The notes beneath the pieces are model-generated. The model was given only the letters and a program-made list of their open reading frames with translations, ran no database searches and was not told the origin of the DNA. A stretch of 8,028 bases of DNA, taken from Candidatus Shapirobacteria bacterium. GTDB lineage: Bacteria; Patescibacteriota; Microgenomatia; UBA12405. The stretch lies in the NCBI GenBank assembly GCA_028709405.1, contig JAQVXB010000021.1, forward strand, positions 1 to 8,028. The letters are read 5' to 3'. Positions within the stretch are counted from its first letter, which is position 1. Each line of letters opens with the position of its first letter. Below are positions 5,937 through 8,028 of this stretch, piece by piece. A program made the position numbers and the translations under genes.

Positions 5937-7109
5937 TTACTTGATTATTTCTGTAATAGCACCGGCACCAACGGTTAGACCACCTTCTCGGATAGCAAAT
6001 CTTTGGCCTGGTTGCATAGCTACAGGTTTAATTAATTTAATAACAACGTTAGTGTTATCGCCTGGCATGACCATTTCAGTACCTTCTGGTAGAGTAATGT
6101 CGCCGGTTACATCGGTTGTACGGATGAAAACCTGTGGACGATAACCTGAAAAGATTGGAGTATGTCGACCACCTTCTTCTTTTTTAAGTAAAAGAACTTC
6201 AGCTTTAAATTCGGTGTGAGGAGTAATTGCACCTGGTTTTGATAAAACTTGACCTCTTTCAATGTCATCTTTTTCAACTCCACGGAGTAATAAACCAACA
6301 TTATCACCAGCTTGACCTTGGTCTAGAAGCTTGTGAAACATTTCAACACCAGTAACAACTGCTTTTCGGGTGTCTCTTAAACCGACGATTTCAATTTCAT
6401 CGTTGATTTTGACAATACCTTTTTCGATTCTACCAGTGGCAACAGTTCCTCTACCTTTAATAGAGAAAACGTCTTCAATTGGCATTAAGAAAGGTTTATC
6501 TAATTCACGAACAGGTTCTTCAATGTAGGTATCAAGAGCTTCCATTAATTTTTTAATAGATTCAACACCTTCAGCATCACCATTGAGAGCTTTGAGAGCG
6601 CTTCCGCGAATAATTGGAGTTTCATCACCTTTGAAACCGTATTTGGTTAACAAATCACGGATTTCCATTTCGACCAAATCCAAAAATTCAGGATCGGTGA
6701 CTAAATCACATTTGTTTAAGAAAACAACTAATTTAGGAACGTTAACTTGATTAGCTAACAAAACGTGTTCTCGTGTTTGAGGCATTGGACCGTCTGGTGC
6801 AGAAACAACCAGAATAGCACCATCCATCTGAGCAGCACCGGTGATCATGTTTTTGACGTAATCAGCGTGTCCTGGACAATCGATGTGAGCATAGTGTCTC
6901 TTCTCAGATTCGTATTCGATATGAGAGATAGCGATAGTAACAATTTTAGAAGCATCACGAACCGTACCACCCTTAGCAATATCTGCATAGGATTTAGCAC
7001 TACCTTGAACTTTTGAAATAGCGGCGGTTAAAGTAGTTTTACCATGATCGACGTGACCAATGGTACCGACGTTGACGTGTGGCTTATTTCTTTGAAAAGT
7101 GTCTGCCAT
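5937..7109 (-). CDS. tuf: Elongation factor Tu with divergent switch I
   Basis: EF-Tu is the GTPase that carries aminoacyl-tRNA to the ribosomal A site. The product is 390 residues (E. coli 394). GTP-binding elements are all present: P-loop GHVDHGKT at 18-25, DCPGH at 77-81 with the catalytic histidine, NKCD at 132-135 and SALK at 170-173. Domains 2 and 3 are typical (GRGTVATGRIEKG near 219-231, GGRHTPIFSGYRPQ near 313-326, FAIREGGLTVGAG near 371-383). Between P-loop and DCPGH the effector region differs: instead of NAPEEKARGITINTSH it reads AKGGTVRDASKIVTIAISH at 45-63. The Mg-coordinating threonine is kept (Thr58), while the Arg-Gly before it is Lys-Ile, and the segment is three residues shorter. 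The ATG at 7109 has an AAGGAG site, and an upstream promoter makes this the first gene of the cluster. Confidence 0.98.
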   Translation of the reverse strand: MADTFQRNKPHVNVGTIGHVDHGKTTLTAAISKVQGSAKSYADIAKGGTVRDASKIVTIAISHIEYESEKRHYAHIDCPGHADYVKNMITGAAQMDGAILVVSAPDGPMPQTREHVLLANQVNVPKLVVFLNKCDLVTDPEFLDLVEMEIRDLLTKYGFKGDETPIIRGSALKALNGDAEGVESIKKLMEALDTYIEEPVRELDKPFLMPIEDVFSIKGRGTVATGRIEKGIVKINDEIEIVGLRDTRKAVVTGVEMFHKLLDQGQAGDNVGLLLRGVEKDDIERGQVLSKPGAITPHTEFKAEVLLLKKEEGGRHTPIFSGYRPQVFIRTTDVTGDITLPEGTEMVMPGDNTNVVIKLIKPVAMQPGQRFAIREGGLTVGAGAITEIIK

Positions 7110-7118
7110 TTATTTTTT

Positions 7119-7124
7119 CTCCTT
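7119..7124 (-). promoter_or_regulatory. Shine-Dalgarno site for tuf
   Basis: The minus strand reads AAAAAGGAGAAAAAATAA before the tuf ATG. The AAGGAG core lies nine bases from the start codon, in an unstructured A-rich context. It supports the ATG at 7109 and predicts strong, independent initiation, in contrast to the mostly SD-less genes downstream. Confidence 0.9.
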
Positions 7125-7140
7125 TTTATTTATGTCGTTT

Positions 7141-7282
7141 TTTAGACGAAAATCTAAATTAATAATATTAGATTAAAATGCTTTTAGATTGTACCAGCTA
7201 GCTATGAGCTTTGCAACATACAAAACGAAGCAATTTAATGCCGTTTTTAGAAAAATAATTATCTAAATCGAGTTAATCTAAA
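7141..7282 (-). repeat. Repeated TTTAGATT / AATCTAAA sites in the tuf leader and promoter region
   Basis: Six copies of a short motif occur in about 140 bases. On the plus strand they are TTTAGA (7141-7146), AATCTAAA (7151-7158), ATTAGATT (7167-7174), TTTAGATT (7183-7190), ATCTAAA (7261-7267) and AATCTAAA (7275-7282). The copies starting at 7151, 7167 and 7183 are exactly 16 bases apart, and the 7183 copy overlaps the -10 box. In the transcript the copy at 7158-7151 can pair either with 7174-7168 (7 bp, 10-base loop) or with 7146-7141 (6 bp, TTTTCG loop), but not both. Operator sites or a weak RNA switch are possible; chance in AT-rich DNA is the alternative. Confidence 0.5.
7188..7216 (-). 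promoter_or_regulatory. Sigma70-type promoter for tuf and the ribosomal cluster
   Basis: On the minus strand a -35 box TTGCAA (7216-7211, four of six matches to TTGACA) and a -10 box TACAAT (7193-7188, five of six) are separated by exactly 17 bases. TGG directly before the -10 box gives an extended -10 (TGn) element. Transcription would start near 7181, giving a leader of about 72 bases before tuf. The spacer holds the palindrome AGCTAGCT (7196-7203). The position, downstream of the fusA terminator and upstream of an SD-bearing tuf, supports the call. Confidence 0.75.
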
Positions 7283-7291
7283 TTCTATCAC

Positions 7292-7318
7292 AAAAATACC
7301 CCGCGTTGGCGGGGTATT
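7292..7318 (-). terminator. Rho-independent terminator after fusA
   Basis: The minus strand shows a perfect 10-bp stem, AATACCCCGC and GCGGGGTATT, around a CAAC loop (7318-7295). It continues into a run of five T (7296-7292, two of them inside the stem). The GC-rich stem is striking in this AT-rich sequence. It lies about 20 bases after the fusA stop and upstream of the tuf promoter, so it should end the fusA transcript. The plus-strand direction lacks a good T run after the stem. Confidence 0.92.
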
Positions 7319-7339
7319 AAGTTTCAATTAAGAATTTAT

Positions 7340-8028
7340 TTAACCGTTGGTTTTGGTGGTTAATTTTTCTTGAATATCACGAGGAACAGGATCATAACGA
7401 CAAGGTTCCATATAAAATGAACCACGACCTTGAGTTAAAGATCGGATAACTGTGGCGTAACCACCAACAGCTTCTAAAGGAACGAAAGCATGGACAGTGC
7501 TAAAACCATGACTATCTTCAGTACCATTAATTTGGCCTCGGCGAGAAGATAAATCTCCAATGACGGTTCCTAAAAATTCAGAAGGGGCAGCAACTTCAAA
7601 TTTCATAATAGGTTCCAAAACTAATGGCTTTGCAGCTTGAAAAGCATCTTTAATAGCATAAGCACCAGCTAATTTGAAAGCCATTTCAGAAGAATCAACT
7701 TCGTGGTAAGTACCATCATAAACAGTGACTTTAATATCAGTGGCTGGAAAGCCAGCAATAATACCTTTTTGAAGAGTTTCTTTTACACCTTTTTCTATGG
7801 CAGGAATAAAATTGGCAGGAATAGCACCACCTTTGACAGCGTTAACAAATTCATAACCTTCCCCTCTTTCCTTTGGTTCAACACGGATTTTACAATGACC
7901 GTATTGACCGTGACCGCCGGATTGATGAATATATTTACCTTCACCATCAGCATTTGTCGAAATAGTTTCTTGATAAGCAACTTGAGGGGCACCAGTTTTA
8001 ACATTGACTCCAAATTCTTGTTTTAAAC
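7340..8028 (-). CDS. fusA: Elongation factor G, 3' part (runs off right edge)
   Basis: EF-G is the GTPase that drives translocation of tRNA and mRNA. The window holds the last 228 codons of a protein of about 700, covering the end of domain III, domain IV and domain V; the GTPase domain lies outside. The frame is open from 8028 to the TAA at 7340-7342 with no stop. Visible motifs are GAPQVAYQETIS near the cut end, QSGGHGQYGH in domain IV, and TYHEVDSSEMAFKLAGAYA, which contains the histidine of the domain IV tip (His583 in E. coli). Domain V has EPIMKFEVAAPSEFLG, VIGDLSSRRGQI and RSLTQGRGSFYMEP. The ATG at 7684 is internal and is not the start. The gene ends with its own terminator. Confidence 0.97.
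   Translation of the reverse strand, partial: LKQEFGVNVKTGAPQVAYQETISTNADGEGKYIHQSGGHGQYGHCKIRVEPKERGEGYEFVNAVKGGAIPANFIPAIEKGVKETLQKGIIAGFPATDIKVTVYDGTYHEVDSSEMAFKLAGAYAIKDAFQAAKPLVLEPIMKFEVAAPSEFLGTVIGDLSSRRGQINGTEDSHGFSTVHAFVPLEAVGGYATVIRSLTQGRGSFYMEPCRYDPVPRDIQEKLTTKTNG

Noticed and set aside
6107..6307. Minus-strand open frame inside tuf in another frame
   Set aside because: It lies within the strongly conserved EF-Tu domain 3 coding region and has no start site or family resemblance.
7110..7339. Riboswitch, tRNA gene or small RNA in the fusA-tuf gap
   Set aside because: I see no cloverleaf, no known riboswitch core and no second promoter-terminator pair; the gap is explained by terminator, promoter and leader.
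7703..8026. Plus-strand open frame of 107 codons
   Set aside because: Antisense to fusA, whose sense frame gives a clear EF-G domain IV; the antisense product resembles nothing I know.
1..8028. Mobile elements, CRISPR arrays, defence or toxin genes, alternative genetic code
   Set aside because: Genes are contiguous in the standard ribosomal order with no inserted frame, no regular repeat array and no in-frame TGA used as a sense codon.

Overview
This window is a block of translation genes, all read from the minus strand. From the right edge leftwards the order is fusA (3' part), tuf, rpsJ, rplC, rplD, rplW, rplB, rpsS, rplV, rpsC, rplP, rpmC, rpsQ, rplN, rplX and rplE (5' part). This is the classic bacterial str (end) - S10 - spc (start) order with no gene missing or inserted.

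The DNA is AT-rich and the genes are packed 1-11 bases apart, with one 11-base overlap. The standard code fits: every visible stop is TAA except one TAG, and no in-frame TGA is needed as a sense codon. The compact proteins, an EF-Tu with an unusual switch I, an L2 lacking its N-terminal strand and general scarcity of Shine-Dalgarno sites suggest a Candidate Phyla Radiation (Patescibacteria) organism, perhaps of the Microgenomates group. That placement is an inference, and no rRNA gene is present to confirm it.

Region by region: 7340-8028 holds the C-terminal domains of EF-G. The 230-base gap at 7110-7339 holds an intrinsic terminator for fusA, a good sigma70-type promoter and an AT-rich leader with repeated TTTAGATT-like sites in front of tuf. 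From 7109 down to 1 lie tuf and fourteen ribosomal protein genes with no further terminator visible. tuf therefore appears to be the first gene of a long tuf-S10-spc transcript, separated from fusA. Products are EF-Tu, three 30S proteins of the S10 cluster (S10, S19, S3), S17, and ten 50S proteins (L3, L4, L23, L2, L22, L16, L29, L14, L24, L5). Several of them (L22, L23, L24, L29, L4) sit around the peptide exit tunnel.

The points most worth checking are a single-base deletion in rplP near 1669, the changed switch I of EF-Tu, the short L2, the lysine-rich extension of L22, and the repeat-bearing tuf leader. I found no sign of a new system such as a defence island, mobile element, CRISPR array or biosynthetic cluster.
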